NCBI RefSeq assembly: GCF_001591365.1
Contig: NZ_BCUT01000007.1
Coordinates: forward strand, 310,001-374,000
Direction: 5' to 3'
Length of the DNA stretch: 64,000 nt
Origin: Variovorax paradoxus NBRC 15149
Lineage (GTDB): Bacteria > Pseudomonadota > Gammaproteobacteria > Burkholderiales > Burkholderiaceae_C
The notes below the pieces were generated by a model. That model made no database searches and was not told the origin of the DNA. It saw nothing but the letters and a program-made list of their open reading frames with translations. This document shows positions 24,079 through 32,601 of the stretch, one piece after another. The position numbers were made by a program, and so were the translations under genes. The stretch's first letter is position 1; each line of letters begins with the position of its first letter.

Positions 24079-25374
24079 ATGCACCTGAGCGATGAAGAAA
24101 AAGCCATGATGGACGGCCGCGACGGACCGGCCGTGCAGAAAGCGATGGACCTCCTGATGCGCTACGGCGAAGCGCTCGGCGCCGAGCGGCTGGTGGAAAC
24201 GCGCAACGTCTGCGCCACCATCACCTCGACCACGCCGTTCCAGCGCGACTTCGCGCTGGCCAAGGGCGGCGGCATGGACGCGGTGTTCTCCGAGTTCAGC
24301 CTCGACAGCCAGGAGACCGTCGAGATCCCGAAGTTCAAGGTCTTCACGAGCCACCTGCAGCTGGGCTTCGACCCCGGCCAGCCCGAGCGCATGGGCGTGA
24401 GCGAGGAGATCGTGCAGTTCTACAACAAGAGCGAGCGGCATGCGGCAGGCCTGGGCGCGCAGATCATGAACACCTGCACGCCCTACCAGGTCGGCAACAT
24501 CCCGACGCGCGGCGAGCATTGCGCGTGGATGGAATCGTCGGCGGTGGTGTATTGCAATTCGGTGCTCGGTGCGCGCACCAACACCGAAGGCCGCGAGAGC
24601 ACCGGCGCCGCCATGCTCACGGGGCGCATTCCGTACTGGGGCTACCACCTCGACGAGAACCGGCATGCCACGCACGTGGTCGAGCTCGACGTCGAAGTCG
24701 AATCGGTGCAGGACTGGGGCCTCCTGGGCTACTACATCGGCGAGCATGTGCAGGAGCGCGTGCCGGTGGTGCACAGCCGGCGCGGCATCGGCCGCGTGCC
24801 CAACCTGCCGCGGCTCAAGCACTTCGGCGCGGCGGCCTCGTCGTCGGGCGGCGTGGAGATGTACCACATCGCCGGTGTCACGCCCGAGGCGCTGACGCTC
24901 GAGCAGGCGCTCGGCGGCCGCGCGCCGGTGGAGGTGCTGCGCTTTGGCGAAGCCGAGCGCCGCGCCACCTACGAGAAGATCAACGCCACCGGCAAGGACG
25001 CCGAGGTGCAGTACGTGATGCTCGGCTGCCCGCACTACACCATCGAGCAGATCTGGGAAGCCGCGCAGCTCATCGAAGGCCGCCGCGTGCACCCGGATTG
25101 CGAGCTGTGGATCTTCACGCCGCGCGCCATCAAGTCGCTGGCCGACCGCAACGGCTACACCAAGATCATCGAGGACGCGGGCGGCATCCTCATGACCGAC
25201 AGCTGCTCGGCCATGAGCCGCGCCGTGCCCAAGGGCACGAAGACCGTGGCGCTCGATTCGGCCAAGCAGGCGCACTACCTGCCCGCGATCCTCGGCGTGC
25301 AGGCGTGGTTCGGCAGCACGGCGGAGTGCATCGATGCGGCCTGCACCGGCCGCTGGAACGGGGGAATGCAATGA
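24079..25374 (+). CDS. Aconitase X, large (catalytic) subunit
   Basis: 431 residues of the AcnX (former DUF521) family. AcnX enzymes are Fe-S hydro-lyases; known bacterial members dehydrate cis-3-hydroxy-L-proline. Likely cluster cysteines are in NTCTPYQVGN, in LGCPHYT and in TDSCSAMS. Other family marks are FALAKGGGMDAVF, SSAVVYCNSVLGARTNTEGRES and HYLPAILGVQAWFGS. It overlaps the gene for the small subunit by 4 bases (ATGA). Neither a proline racemase-like nor a ketimine reductase gene is adjacent, so the hydroxyproline reaction is not supported by context and the substrate is left open. Confidence 0.9.
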   Translation: MHLSDEEKAMMDGRDGPAVQKAMDLLMRYGEALGAERLVETRNVCATITSTTPFQRDFALAKGGGMDAVFSEFSLDSQETVEIPKFKVFTSHLQLGFDPGQPERMGVSEEIVQFYNKSERHAAGLGAQIMNTCTPYQVGNIPTRGEHCAWMESSAVVYCNSVLGARTNTEGRESTGAAMLTGRIPYWGYHLDENRHATHVVELDVEVESVQDWGLLGYYIGEHVQERVPVVHSRRGIGRVPNLPRLKHFGAAASSSGGVEMYHIAGVTPEALTLEQALGGRAPVEVLRFGEAERRATYEKINATGKDAEVQYVMLGCPHYTIEQIWEAAQLIEGRRVHPDCELWIFTPRAIKSLADRNGYTKIIEDAGGILMTDSCSAMSRAVPKGTKTVALDSAKQAHYLPAILGVQAWFGSTAECIDAACTGRWNGGMQ

Positions 25375-25826
25375 GCGACGCCGTCATGAATGAACAGACC
25401 ATCGTCATCCGCGGCCGCAAGGTCGTCGGCGGCATTGCCGAAGGCGAGGCGCTCGTCACGCGCGACCGCATCTCGGGCTGGGGCGGCATCGATCCGCGCA
25501 CCGGCACCGTCATCGAGACGCGGCACGAGCTGCGCGGCCAGAGCTTCGCGGGCAAGGTGCTGGTGTTTCCAGGCGCCAAGGGCTCGTCGGGCTGGTCCGC
25601 GATGTTCCACATGACGCGGCTCATGAACTCGGCACCCGCGGCGTTCCTGTTCAACGAGATGACCACCAAGATGGCGCTCGGCGCCGTGGTCACGCATGCG
25701 CCCTCGATGACCGACTTCGAGCGCGACCCGCTCGAATGCATCGCAACCGGCGACTGGGTGCGCGTGGACGCCGACCGCGGCGTGATCGAGATCACCAAAA
25801 AGAACAAGCCCGGAGACCGTCCATGA
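25371..25826 (+). CDS. Aconitase X, small (swivel) subunit, DUF126
   Basis: 151 residues. This is the swivelling domain that caps the active site in aconitase X enzymes, encoded separately as in most bacteria. Marks are GRKVVGGIAEGEALVTRDRISGWGGIDP, the KVLVFPGAKGSSGWSAMF loop with the conserved Ser-Ser-Gly, and ALGAVVTHAPS. It is translationally coupled both to the large subunit upstream (ATGA overlap) and to the dehydratase downstream (overlap of 4 bases), so the three products are expected in matched amounts. Confidence 0.9.
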   Translation: MSDAVMNEQTIVIRGRKVVGGIAEGEALVTRDRISGWGGIDPRTGTVIETRHELRGQSFAGKVLVFPGAKGSSGWSAMFHMTRLMNSAPAAFLFNEMTTKMALGAVVTHAPSMTDFERDPLECIATGDWVRVDADRGVIEITKKNKPGDRP

Positions 25827-27520
25827 CCACCCGCCCCCTGCGCAGCAACTTCCCGCGCGGCTCCTACCTCTGGTCGGTGCGCAACGCCCACTGGCGCGCG
25901 CTCGGCATTCCCGAAGAGGATTGCGAGAAGCCGAAGATCGCCATCGTCAACAGCTCGTCGGAGCTGGCGGCCTGCTTCAGCCACCTCGACAAGGTGGCGG
26001 CGGAAATCAAGACCGCGATCCGCGCCGCGGGCGGCGTGCCCTTCGAGATCCGCACCGCCGCGCCCAGCGACTTCATCACCGGCGCCGGCGCGCGCGGCGC
26101 CTACATGCTCGGCGCGCGCGACCTCGTGACCAACGACATCGAGGTCGCGGTCGAAGGCGCGCAGCTCGACGGCATGGTCTGCCTCACCTCGTGCGACAAG
26201 ACCGTGCCGGGCCAGCTCATGGCGGCCGCACGGCTCAACATTCCGACGCTGCTCGTGCCCTGCGGCTACCAGCCCAGCGGCGAATATCGCGGCAAGCACA
26301 TGGACATCGAGGAAGTGTTCATCGGCGCGATGCATGCGGTCACGGGCCACCTGCCGGTGGAAGAACTCGTGGGCATGAGCCGCGAGGCGATCCGCGGGCC
26401 GGGCGTGTGCTCGGGCCTGGGCACGGCCAACTCGATGCACATCGTCTGCGAGGCGCTCGGCATGGCCTTGCCGGGCAGCGCGCCGGTGGCGGCGCTGAGC
26501 CCGAAGATGATGGCCGACGTGCGCGCCGCCGGCTCGCGCATCGTGCAGATGGTGTGGGACGACCTCAAGCCGCGCGACATCCTCACGCCCGGCGCCTTTG
26601 CCAACGCGGTGCGCGCGGTGCTGGCCATCGGCGCCTCGCTCAACACGGCCAAGCACCTGCAGGCCGTATCGACCGAAGGCGAATGCGGCGTCGACGTGTA
26701 TGGCCTGTTCGAAAGCCTCGGCCCGAAGACGCCGGTGCTGGCCGGCGTGCGGCCGATCGGCGAGCACAGCATCGAGGCCTTCGAGGCGGCGGGCGGTTGC
26801 CGCGCGCTGATGAAGCAGCTCGCGCCCTTGCTCGACACCAGTGCGCTCACCGTCACGGGCGGCACCGTGGCGGACAACCTGCGCGGCGCCGAAGTCGCCA
26901 ACGCCGAGGTGATCCGCCCCATCGACCGCCCGGTCGCGCCGCATCCCGCCATCGTGCTGCTGCGCGGCAACCTCGCGCCCGAGTCGGGCCTGATCAAGAC
27001 CGGCATCGTGGAGCGCAAGGTGCGCAGCTTCACGGGGCCGGCCGTGTGCTTCTGGACCTCGGATGCGGCCATCGCGGCGCTCAAGGGCGGTGAGATCCTG
27101 CCGGGCCAGGTGGTCGTGATGCGCGGCGCTGGCGCCTGCGGCGGCCCGGCCATGGGCGGCGGTGCCTCGCGCGTGGTGTTCGCGATCGATGGCGCGGGCC
27201 TGGGCGACCAGGTCGCGATCCTGACCGACGGGCATCTCTCGGGCCTGGTCTGCAAGGGGCTCGTGGTGGCCGAAGTCTCGCCCGAGGCCGCGCTCGGCGG
27301 GCCGCTCGGCCTCGTGCGCGATGGCGACGTGATCACCATCGACCTCGATGCGCGCCGCCTCGACATCGCATTGGCCGATGCGGAACTCGCCGCGCGCCGC
27401 GCCGACTGGCAGGCGCCGCCGCCGGCCTTCGACACCGGCTGGCTGCAGCAGTACCGGCGCAACGTGAGTCCGCTCTCGAAGGGCGCCGTGCTCGTGCGCA
27501 CCGAACGCCCCGAACCCTAG
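25823..27520 (+). CDS. IlvD/Edd-family Fe-S dehydratase
   Basis: 565 residues. The dihydroxy-acid/6-phosphogluconate dehydratase family is identified by KIAIVNSSSELAACFSHLDKVA, LTSCDKTVPGQLMAAA (cluster Cys), PGVCSGLGTANSMHIVCEALGM (second cluster Cys), LPGSAPVAAL and the late VVMRGAGACGGPAMGG. Members remove water from 2,3-dihydroxy acids or sugar acids. The ilvD housekeeping gene is normally elsewhere; the operon with AcnX suggests a sugar-acid type enzyme. It overlaps the swivel subunit gene by 4 bases. An active [2Fe-2S] or [4Fe-4S] cluster is inferred from the retained cysteines. Confidence 0.9.
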   Translation: MTTRPLRSNFPRGSYLWSVRNAHWRALGIPEEDCEKPKIAIVNSSSELAACFSHLDKVAAEIKTAIRAAGGVPFEIRTAAPSDFITGAGARGAYMLGARDLVTNDIEVAVEGAQLDGMVCLTSCDKTVPGQLMAAARLNIPTLLVPCGYQPSGEYRGKHMDIEEVFIGAMHAVTGHLPVEELVGMSREAIRGPGVCSGLGTANSMHIVCEALGMALPGSAPVAALSPKMMADVRAAGSRIVQMVWDDLKPRDILTPGAFANAVRAVLAIGASLNTAKHLQAVSTEGECGVDVYGLFESLGPKTPVLAGVRPIGEHSIEAFEAAGGCRALMKQLAPLLDTSALTVTGGTVADNLRGAEVANAEVIRPIDRPVAPHPAIVLLRGNLAPESGLIKTGIVERKVRSFTGPAVCFWTSDAAIAALKGGEILPGQVVVMRGAGACGGPAMGGGASRVVFAIDGAGLGDQVAILTDGHLSGLVCKGLVVAEVSPEAALGGPLGLVRDGDVITIDLDARRLDIALADAELAARRADWQAPPPAFDTGWLQQYRRNVSPLSKGAVLVRTERPEP

Positions 27521-27540
27521 GCCTTTTTTTACCCGGCCTT

Positions 27541-27578
27541 CGCCAACCGGCGCGCACCCACGCGCGCACCCGGTGGCG
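27541..27578. repeat. Imperfect GC-rich hairpin after the dehydratase gene
   Basis: CGCCAACCGG can pair imperfectly with CCGGTGGCG across an inner CGCGC/GCGCG stem. A T7 run lies just ahead of it at about 27525-27531 rather than after it, so terminator function is doubtful. The stretch 27521-27637 otherwise holds only the porin leader with a GAGAAGAAGCAGGAG-type ribosome site. Confidence 0.3.
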
Positions 27579-27637
27579 CAGCCCTGCGCGCGTACCCGAG
27601 TTTTTCAACCAAGAGAAGAAGCAGGAGACAAGAAAAC

Positions 27638-28765
27638 ATGAAGAGATTCTTGATGGGGTCGGCGCTGGCGCTGGCCGGCAGCGGCGCGGCGCAGGCGCAA
27701 TCCAGCGTCACCGTGTTCGGCGTGGTGGACCTCGGCGTGCAGTACACCAAAGGCGAGGGCGGCGGCTCGGTCAAGGCGCTGTCGAACGGCGGCCTGTCGA
27801 CCAGCCGGCTCGGATTCCGCGGCACCGAAGACCTGGGCGGCGGCCTGCGCGCGGGCTTCTGGCTCGAAGGCAGCCTGAACCCCGACAACGGCACGGGCCG
27901 GCCGAGCAACAGCAACAACCAGGCGAGCGGCGCGGGCACGGCGGGCCCGATCACCTTCGACCGCATGTCCTTCGTGAGCCTGTCGCACCAGAAGTTCGGC
28001 GAGCTGCGCCTGGGCCGCGACTTCATTCCCACGCACTACAACAGCATCTACTTCGATCCCTTCAACGCCAACGGCGTGGCGCGCGCGGGCAACCTCACGT
28101 TCGCGGGCGCGGGCACCGGGCCGCTGCCCACCGGCATCACGGGCAGCAACACCGTGAGCTACTGGCTGCCGGCCGGGCTCGGCGGCTTCTACGGCATGGC
28201 GATGATCGGCACCGGCGAGAACGACTCCACCGCGCCCAACCGCGACGACGGCAACTTTGCCGGTGCGCGCCTGGGCTTTGCCGCGGGCGCGTTCGACATT
28301 GCGGCGGCCGTCACGCGCACGCACTTCGACGCCACCGCCGCCATCGGCAACTACACGCACGCCAACATCGGCGGCACCTGGGACGCGGGCTTTGCGAAGT
28401 TCTTCGCGCTCTACAACAAGGTGACGGTGAAGCTCGCCGCCGGCACGGTGCGCAAGAACACGGCCGAGATCGGCGCGCACATTCCGGCCTTCGAGGTCGG
28501 TCGCATCCGCCTGAGCTACGCCTACCTGGACGACCGCAGCGACGAGAGCCTGCGCAATGCCAACGGCATGCCGCGCAACCGCGACGACGCGCGCCAGTTC
28601 GGCATCGGCTACGTGCACAACCTCTCCAAGCGCACCGCGCTCTACGGCACCTATGCGCGGCTCATGAACAGCGGCCAGGCGCGCTACGTGGTGAGCGGCG
28701 GCGTGGCGCCGGCGGGCGGGCGCCGCTCTTCGGGCTGGGAGTTCGGTGTGCGGCATCTTTTTTGA
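27638..28765 (+). CDS. Gram-negative porin, Burkholderia/Neisseria type
   Basis: 375 residues with a cleavable signal peptide (MKRFLMGSALALAGSGAAQA, cleavage after AQA) and the family start QSSVTVFGVVDLGVQY. Alternating beta strands continue throughout, including SRLGFRGTEDLGGGLRAGFWLEG and the loop-rich middle, and the chain ends in a strand with terminal phenylalanine (GWEFGVRHLF), as required for outer-membrane insertion. General trimeric porins pass small hydrophilic solutes. It stands between the dehydratase and a third Bug gene, so it probably supplies outer-membrane uptake for the same substrate. Confidence 0.93.
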   Translation: MKRFLMGSALALAGSGAAQAQSSVTVFGVVDLGVQYTKGEGGGSVKALSNGGLSTSRLGFRGTEDLGGGLRAGFWLEGSLNPDNGTGRPSNSNNQASGAGTAGPITFDRMSFVSLSHQKFGELRLGRDFIPTHYNSIYFDPFNANGVARAGNLTFAGAGTGPLPTGITGSNTVSYWLPAGLGGFYGMAMIGTGENDSTAPNRDDGNFAGARLGFAAGAFDIAAAVTRTHFDATAAIGNYTHANIGGTWDAGFAKFFALYNKVTVKLAAGTVRKNTAEIGAHIPAFEVGRIRLSYAYLDDRSDESLRNANGMPRNRDDARQFGIGYVHNLSKRTALYGTYARLMNSGQARYVVSGGVAPAGGRRSSGWEFGVRHLF

Positions 28766-28777
28766 AGGGAGCCTTTC

Positions 28778-29743
28778 ATGCGACGCAGAGACCTGGCCCT
28801 TGCGGCCCTTGCAACGACGATGCTGCCCGGCGCGGCAGCCTGGAGCGCCGAAGGCAGCTATCCGGACAAGCCGCTGCGCCTGATCGTCGGCTTTGCGGCC
28901 GGCGGCGGCGCCGACGCGCTCACGCGCATCATCGCGGAGGGGTTGTCCAAGCAGCTCGGCCAGCAGGTGATCGTGGAGAACCGCCCGGGCGCCGACGGCG
29001 TGCTGGCGGCGCAGGCCACCTCGTCCGCCAAGCCCGACGGCTACACCTTGCTGATGGGCACCAACACCGCGATGGTGGCCGCGCCCACGCTGCGGCCCAC
29101 GCCGCCCTACGACCCGTTCAAGGCCTTCACGCCGATCAGCTCGGCCGGGCAGTTCTCGATGTTCCTGGTGGTGCCGGCCAGCCTGCCGGTGAAGAGCGTG
29201 AACGAGCTGCTCGCGATGGTGGCGGCCAAGCCCGGGGCCTACAACTCGGCCTCGAGCAACAGCGCTTCGGAACTGGCCATGCTGCAGCTCTTGGGCGAGC
29301 GCAAGGTGGTCAACGCGCGCTACAAGGGCGACATGCAGGCCATGACCGACCTGCTGGGCGGGCAGATCCACATGATGTTCACCACCGGCACGCTGGCGCC
29401 GGGCTTCGTGAAGGACGGGCGCATCCGCGCGCTGGTCACGCTGCTGCCGCAGCGCAGCGCCTTGCTGCCCGACGTGCCCACGGGCGGCGAGCTCGGGCTG
29501 GGCAAGCTCACCATCACGCCGTGGGCCGGCTTCTTCGGGCCGCCGGGGCTGCCGCAGGCCATCACCGACAAGCTGTCGCAGGAACTGCAGAACACGCTCA
29601 AGCGGCCCGACGTGCATGCGCAGCTGGTACAGCAGGGCTTCGAGGGCTACGGCATGAGCCCCGCGAAGTTCGCCGAATTCTTCCGCGCGCAGTACGAGGC
29701 CTTCGGCGCCACCGTGCGGCAGCACAACGTGAAGTTCGAATAG
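28778..29743 (+). CDS. Bug/TctC-family solute-binding protein (copy 3)
   Basis: 321 residues with a signal peptide (RRRDLALAALATTMLPGAAAWSAE; the RR pair hints at Tat export). Bug signature segments are LRLIVGFAAGGGADALTRIIAEGLSKQLGQQVIVENRPGADG, DGYTLLMGTNTA, YDPFKAFTPISS and YKGDMQAMTDLLGGQIHMMF. It starts 12 bases after the porin stop and should share its transcript. It is less like copies 1 and 2 than those are like each other, so it is probably not a recent duplicate and may bind a different acid. Confidence 0.92.
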   Translation: MRRRDLALAALATTMLPGAAAWSAEGSYPDKPLRLIVGFAAGGGADALTRIIAEGLSKQLGQQVIVENRPGADGVLAAQATSSAKPDGYTLLMGTNTAMVAAPTLRPTPPYDPFKAFTPISSAGQFSMFLVVPASLPVKSVNELLAMVAAKPGAYNSASSNSASELAMLQLLGERKVVNARYKGDMQAMTDLLGGQIHMMFTTGTLAPGFVKDGRIRALVTLLPQRSALLPDVPTGGELGLGKLTITPWAGFFGPPGLPQAITDKLSQELQNTLKRPDVHAQLVQQGFEGYGMSPAKFAEFFRAQYEAFGATVRQHNVKFE

Positions 29744-29757
29744 CCGCGGTGGCGGCT
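29742..29757. terminator. Hairpin across two convergent stop codons
   Basis: AGCCGC (29742-29747) and GCGGCT (29752-29757) pair perfectly over a 4-base loop. The arms include bases of the TAG of the Bug gene and of the stop of the converging aldo/keto reductase. There is no T-run, so it would be a weak bidirectional stop at most. Confidence 0.35.
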
Positions 29758-30728
29758 CAGAGCCCGATCGATTCCGCGTTGCGGCGCCAGAACGCCGCAT
29801 CGGGGAACGCGCCGGCGCCGGCCGCGGCGTTGTCGGCCATGTGCTCGGCGCGGCTGGTGCCGGGAATGGTGCAGGTCACGGCCGGGTGGCTCAGCACGAA
29901 CTTCAGCAGCACCTGCGCCCAGCTCGAGCAGCCGATCTCGCCGGCCCAGGCGGGCAGCGGCTTGCCGCGCAGCCGGCGCAAGAGGCCGCCGCCGCCGAAG
30001 GGCATGTTGACGATCACCGCCACGCCGCGCTCGGCCGCGAGCGGCAGCAGGCGCTCCTCGGCCTCGCGCGCGTCGAGCGAATAGTTGATCTGCAGGAAGT
30101 CGAGCTTCTCGGCGCGCAGCACGGCCTCGACTTCGCGATAGGCCGAGGCCGTGTAGTGCGTGATGCCGAGGTAGCGCACGCGGCCTTTTTCTTTCCAATT
30201 GCGCAGCGTGGCGAGGTGGGTCTTCCAGTCCATCAGGTTGTGCACCTGCATCAGGTCCATGCGCTGGGTGCGCAGCCGCGCGAACGACTGCTCCATCTGC
30301 GCGATGCCGGCCTCGCGGCCCGAGGTCCAGACCTTGGTGGCAAGAAAGGCCTTGGTCCCGCGCGGCTTCGCTGCGGCGGCCAGCAGCTCGCCGGTGGTTT
30401 CCTCGGAGCGGCCGTACATCGGCGAGCTGTCGATCACCGTGCCGCCGGCCGCGAACAGCGCGTCCAGCACGCCGGGCAGGCGCTGGTATTCGTCGCTGCC
30501 GGGGCGCTGGTCGAAGCCGATCCAGGTGCCGCAGCCGACCACCGGCAGGGCTTCTTGCGTGGAGGGGATGGGGCGGGTGTTCATCGTGATGGCTGGCAGG
30601 TGTTGTGCCACCGCGGTCATCGCGGAGGTCATCGGCAGCACTGCGACAAGCTGCAGGAAGCGTGCGCGGTTCAAGCGCGCGTCGAAAAACGGAACTGGCG
30701 AGAAAGCGGGCGGGCCGAAGTTCTTCAT
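29757..30728 (-). CDS. Aldo/keto reductase
   Basis: 323 residues. From about residue 55 the TIM-barrel reductase fold is clear: LPVVGCGTWIGFDQ, GGTVIDSSPMYGRSEETTGELL (catalytic Asp and Tyr), FLATKVWTSGREAG (catalytic Lys), RMDLMQVHNLMDW (catalytic His) and the cofactor end TCTIPGTSRAEHMADN. The first 45 residues contain RARFLQLVAVLPMTSAMTAVAQ, which resembles an export signal; some bacterial members of this group are exported. Starting instead at an internal Met would remove the signal. The substrate is unknown, probably an aldehyde or ketone with NADPH. Confidence 0.85.
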   Translation of the reverse strand: MKNFGPPAFSPVPFFDARLNRARFLQLVAVLPMTSAMTAVAQHLPAITMNTRPIPSTQEALPVVGCGTWIGFDQRPGSDEYQRLPGVLDALFAAGGTVIDSSPMYGRSEETTGELLAAAAKPRGTKAFLATKVWTSGREAGIAQMEQSFARLRTQRMDLMQVHNLMDWKTHLATLRNWKEKGRVRYLGITHYTASAYREVEAVLRAEKLDFLQINYSLDAREAEERLLPLAAERGVAVIVNMPFGGGGLLRRLRGKPLPAWAGEIGCSSWAQVLLKFVLSHPAVTCTIPGTSRAEHMADNAAAGAGAFPDAAFWRRNAESIGL

Positions 30729-30942
30729 GGAAGCGCGGTGTCGCCATGCGTCGGACGAGCAGCCGCAATAACGATAGCACCGAGGGTTCGACCGCGTGCG
30801 CCGATGCAACACCGCGCTTTCCATTGCTTGCCCGCGGATGTTTCGCAATGTTACGCTGCTTCGCGCAGGCGGAGGGCCTGCCTCTTCCAACAAGAACACC
30901 ATCAGCCGGTGCGCAAGCTGCACCGCCGGCCATTGCCAATCT
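30729..30942. other. Intergenic region between the aldo/keto reductase and the lipoprotein gene
   Basis: 214 bases between divergent genes. An open frame extends upstream from the lipoprotein gene to about 30796 but has no ribosome site or signal-peptide character. No operator or convincing promoter hexamers were recognised. Confidence 0.4.
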
Positions 30943-32484
30943 ATGAATCCGACCTCCCGTTCCATCTCCCGCCTGCTGCACGGGCTCGTGCTGCTGCTGG
31001 CTGCACTGCTGCTGGCTGCATGCAGTGCTGCGCCGATCGCACCCGAGCAGACCCTCACGGGGCAGGAGGGGGCGGTGGTCATGAAACTGATTACCAACAG
31101 CCCTGGCGAGACCGACCCGGCGGAGACGCTGTCGGCCGTGCGCCTCGAGCGCGTGCTCGAGTCCGGCGAAAAGCAGACCGGGCGGGACATCGTGGTGCTG
31201 ACGCGCACGCGCAAGGCCACCTACACCACCGCTGTGTTCAGCGGCATGGTCGCGCCCGGGCGCTACATCATCAAGAGCATCACCGGTGCGAGTGGCAACA
31301 TGAGCTACTTCTATCCCATCGATGCGAAGTTCGGCAGCTTCGACGTGGTGCGCGGCGAAGTCACGCTGCTTGGAACGCTGTTGATCCAGCCGCGCCTGGG
31401 CACGCGCTTTGTCGTTGCCTATGTGCCACCGGAGGCTGAGCTGCAGAAGACCTTCGAGACCTTGTATCCCGCATTGGCGGCGCAGACCCGCGGCCGTCCG
31501 CAGCATGGCTTCGTTCCCACGCTCGATCTCGACCGCCGCGCTGCGCTGGCGCCGCAGGTCAAGCGCCTGGCGTCCATCTGGCATGGCCTGACGCAGACGG
31601 CCGACGGCGAATTCATGGCCGGCAGCAAGCTCGGGAAGGTGCTGTGGCGCAAGAGCGGAGAGAGCCGTTGGAAGGAACTCGACGTGGGTTCCTGGCGCGA
31701 GGTGCTCTCGGTCCGCCCCTACCGTGGCGGGCTGCTGGCAGCGGGCGAGGAAGGCCTTCTGCGCCACTCTTCCGACGAGGGGTTGACTTGGAAGAGCCTG
31801 GTACCGCCCGATGACGGGCTTATCCAACTGGCGCAGCCGATGCGCGATGGGGGCGTGGTTGCGATCTCGCGCCGCGACAGCCTCTGGACCGTCTACGCCT
31901 CGAAGGATCTTGATGCCGGCGTGTGGCAAAAGCTCGGGGAGTTTTCCGATTCCCGCTCGATCAACGTGCCATGGCAGCGCAGCATGAGCTTCGGCCAGCC
32001 GGAGCGCGCGGGCGTGATGATGCCCAACGGCGACCTCCATGCCACCGATGGCCGCACGCTGTTTCGCTCCAGCAATGGTCGCTCCACCCTCGACGTGAAT
32101 GCCTTGCCCGACGGCACCCTGGTGTCCCAGACGGTGGTGATGACAAAAACCACCTTGCTTTCGCCCGATTGGGGGCAAACCTGGGCCGATCTCGACACCA
32201 GCCGTTTCGTCGTGACGATCGCCTTCAAGGACCGGCAGACGGCATATGCGGTGGGCCCTGTCGCCCCCAGCCTGATGCCCGGAAAGCTGGGATTGATGAC
32301 CACGCGGGACGGCGGCAGGAGCTGGTCACAGACCGGCAGCTCGCCGGGAATGACGAATCCCTACGCCGTGCGCCAGATGATGGTGGACCGGGCCGATGGC
32401 TCTCTGATCGCCTTTCTGCCCGAAAACCTGATCGTGCGGTCCACGGACGAAGGAAAGAGCTGGAAGATCGTCAAGGACAACTGA
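30943..32484 (+). CDS. Large lipoprotein with BNR/beta-propeller-like repeats
   Basis: 513 residues. The N-terminal signal ends in a lipobox with Cys27 (LLLAAC), so the protein should be lipid-anchored. Residues 35-180 form an unidentified beta-rich domain. From about 205 onward there are repeats with Asp-box character, such as HSSDEGLTWKSL, TTRDGGRSWSQTG and RSTDEGKSWKIV, as in BNR/sialidase-like propellers. No sialidase arginine triad or catalytic residues were found, so enzymatic activity is not supported; propellers of this type often bind ligands or proteins. Base composition is slightly lower in GC than in the neighbours. Its partner is unknown. Confidence 0.7.
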   Translation: MNPTSRSISRLLHGLVLLLAALLLAACSAAPIAPEQTLTGQEGAVVMKLITNSPGETDPAETLSAVRLERVLESGEKQTGRDIVVLTRTRKATYTTAVFSGMVAPGRYIIKSITGASGNMSYFYPIDAKFGSFDVVRGEVTLLGTLLIQPRLGTRFVVAYVPPEAELQKTFETLYPALAAQTRGRPQHGFVPTLDLDRRAALAPQVKRLASIWHGLTQTADGEFMAGSKLGKVLWRKSGESRWKELDVGSWREVLSVRPYRGGLLAAGEEGLLRHSSDEGLTWKSLVPPDDGLIQLAQPMRDGGVVAISRRDSLWTVYASKDLDAGVWQKLGEFSDSRSINVPWQRSMSFGQPERAGVMMPNGDLHATDGRTLFRSSNGRSTLDVNALPDGTLVSQTVVMTKTTLLSPDWGQTWADLDTSRFVVTIAFKDRQTAYAVGPVAPSLMPGKLGLMTTRDGGRSWSQTGSSPGMTNPYAVRQMMVDRADGSLIAFLPENLIVRSTDEGKSWKIVKDN

Positions 32485-32571
32485 GCCAGGCGCCGGGCGA
32501 AGGCGCGCCGCACAGGGCATAGGCCACCGTTCGAAGGGCGGGATTTCCATTGCCTTGCGAGGATCGGAATA

Positions 32572-32587
32572 CTGTATAAAAATACAG
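32572..32587. promoter_or_regulatory. LexA (SOS) box of the imuA-imuB-dnaE2 operon
   Basis: CTGT-ATAAAAAT-ACAG is a perfect match to the CTGT-N8-ACAG LexA consensus. It overlaps a possible -10 (AAAAAT at 32578-32583, 17 bases from TTGCGA at 32555-32560) and ends 14 bases before the imuA ATG. Confidence 0.88.
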
Positions 32588-32601
32588 TTAACGATTCAAT
32601 C

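Noticed and set aside
24079..25826. Calling the aconitase X pair cis-3-hydroxy-L-proline dehydratase
   Set aside because: The expected partner genes of the hydroxyproline pathway (proline racemase-like dehydratase, ketimine reductase) are absent, so a specific substrate is not supported.
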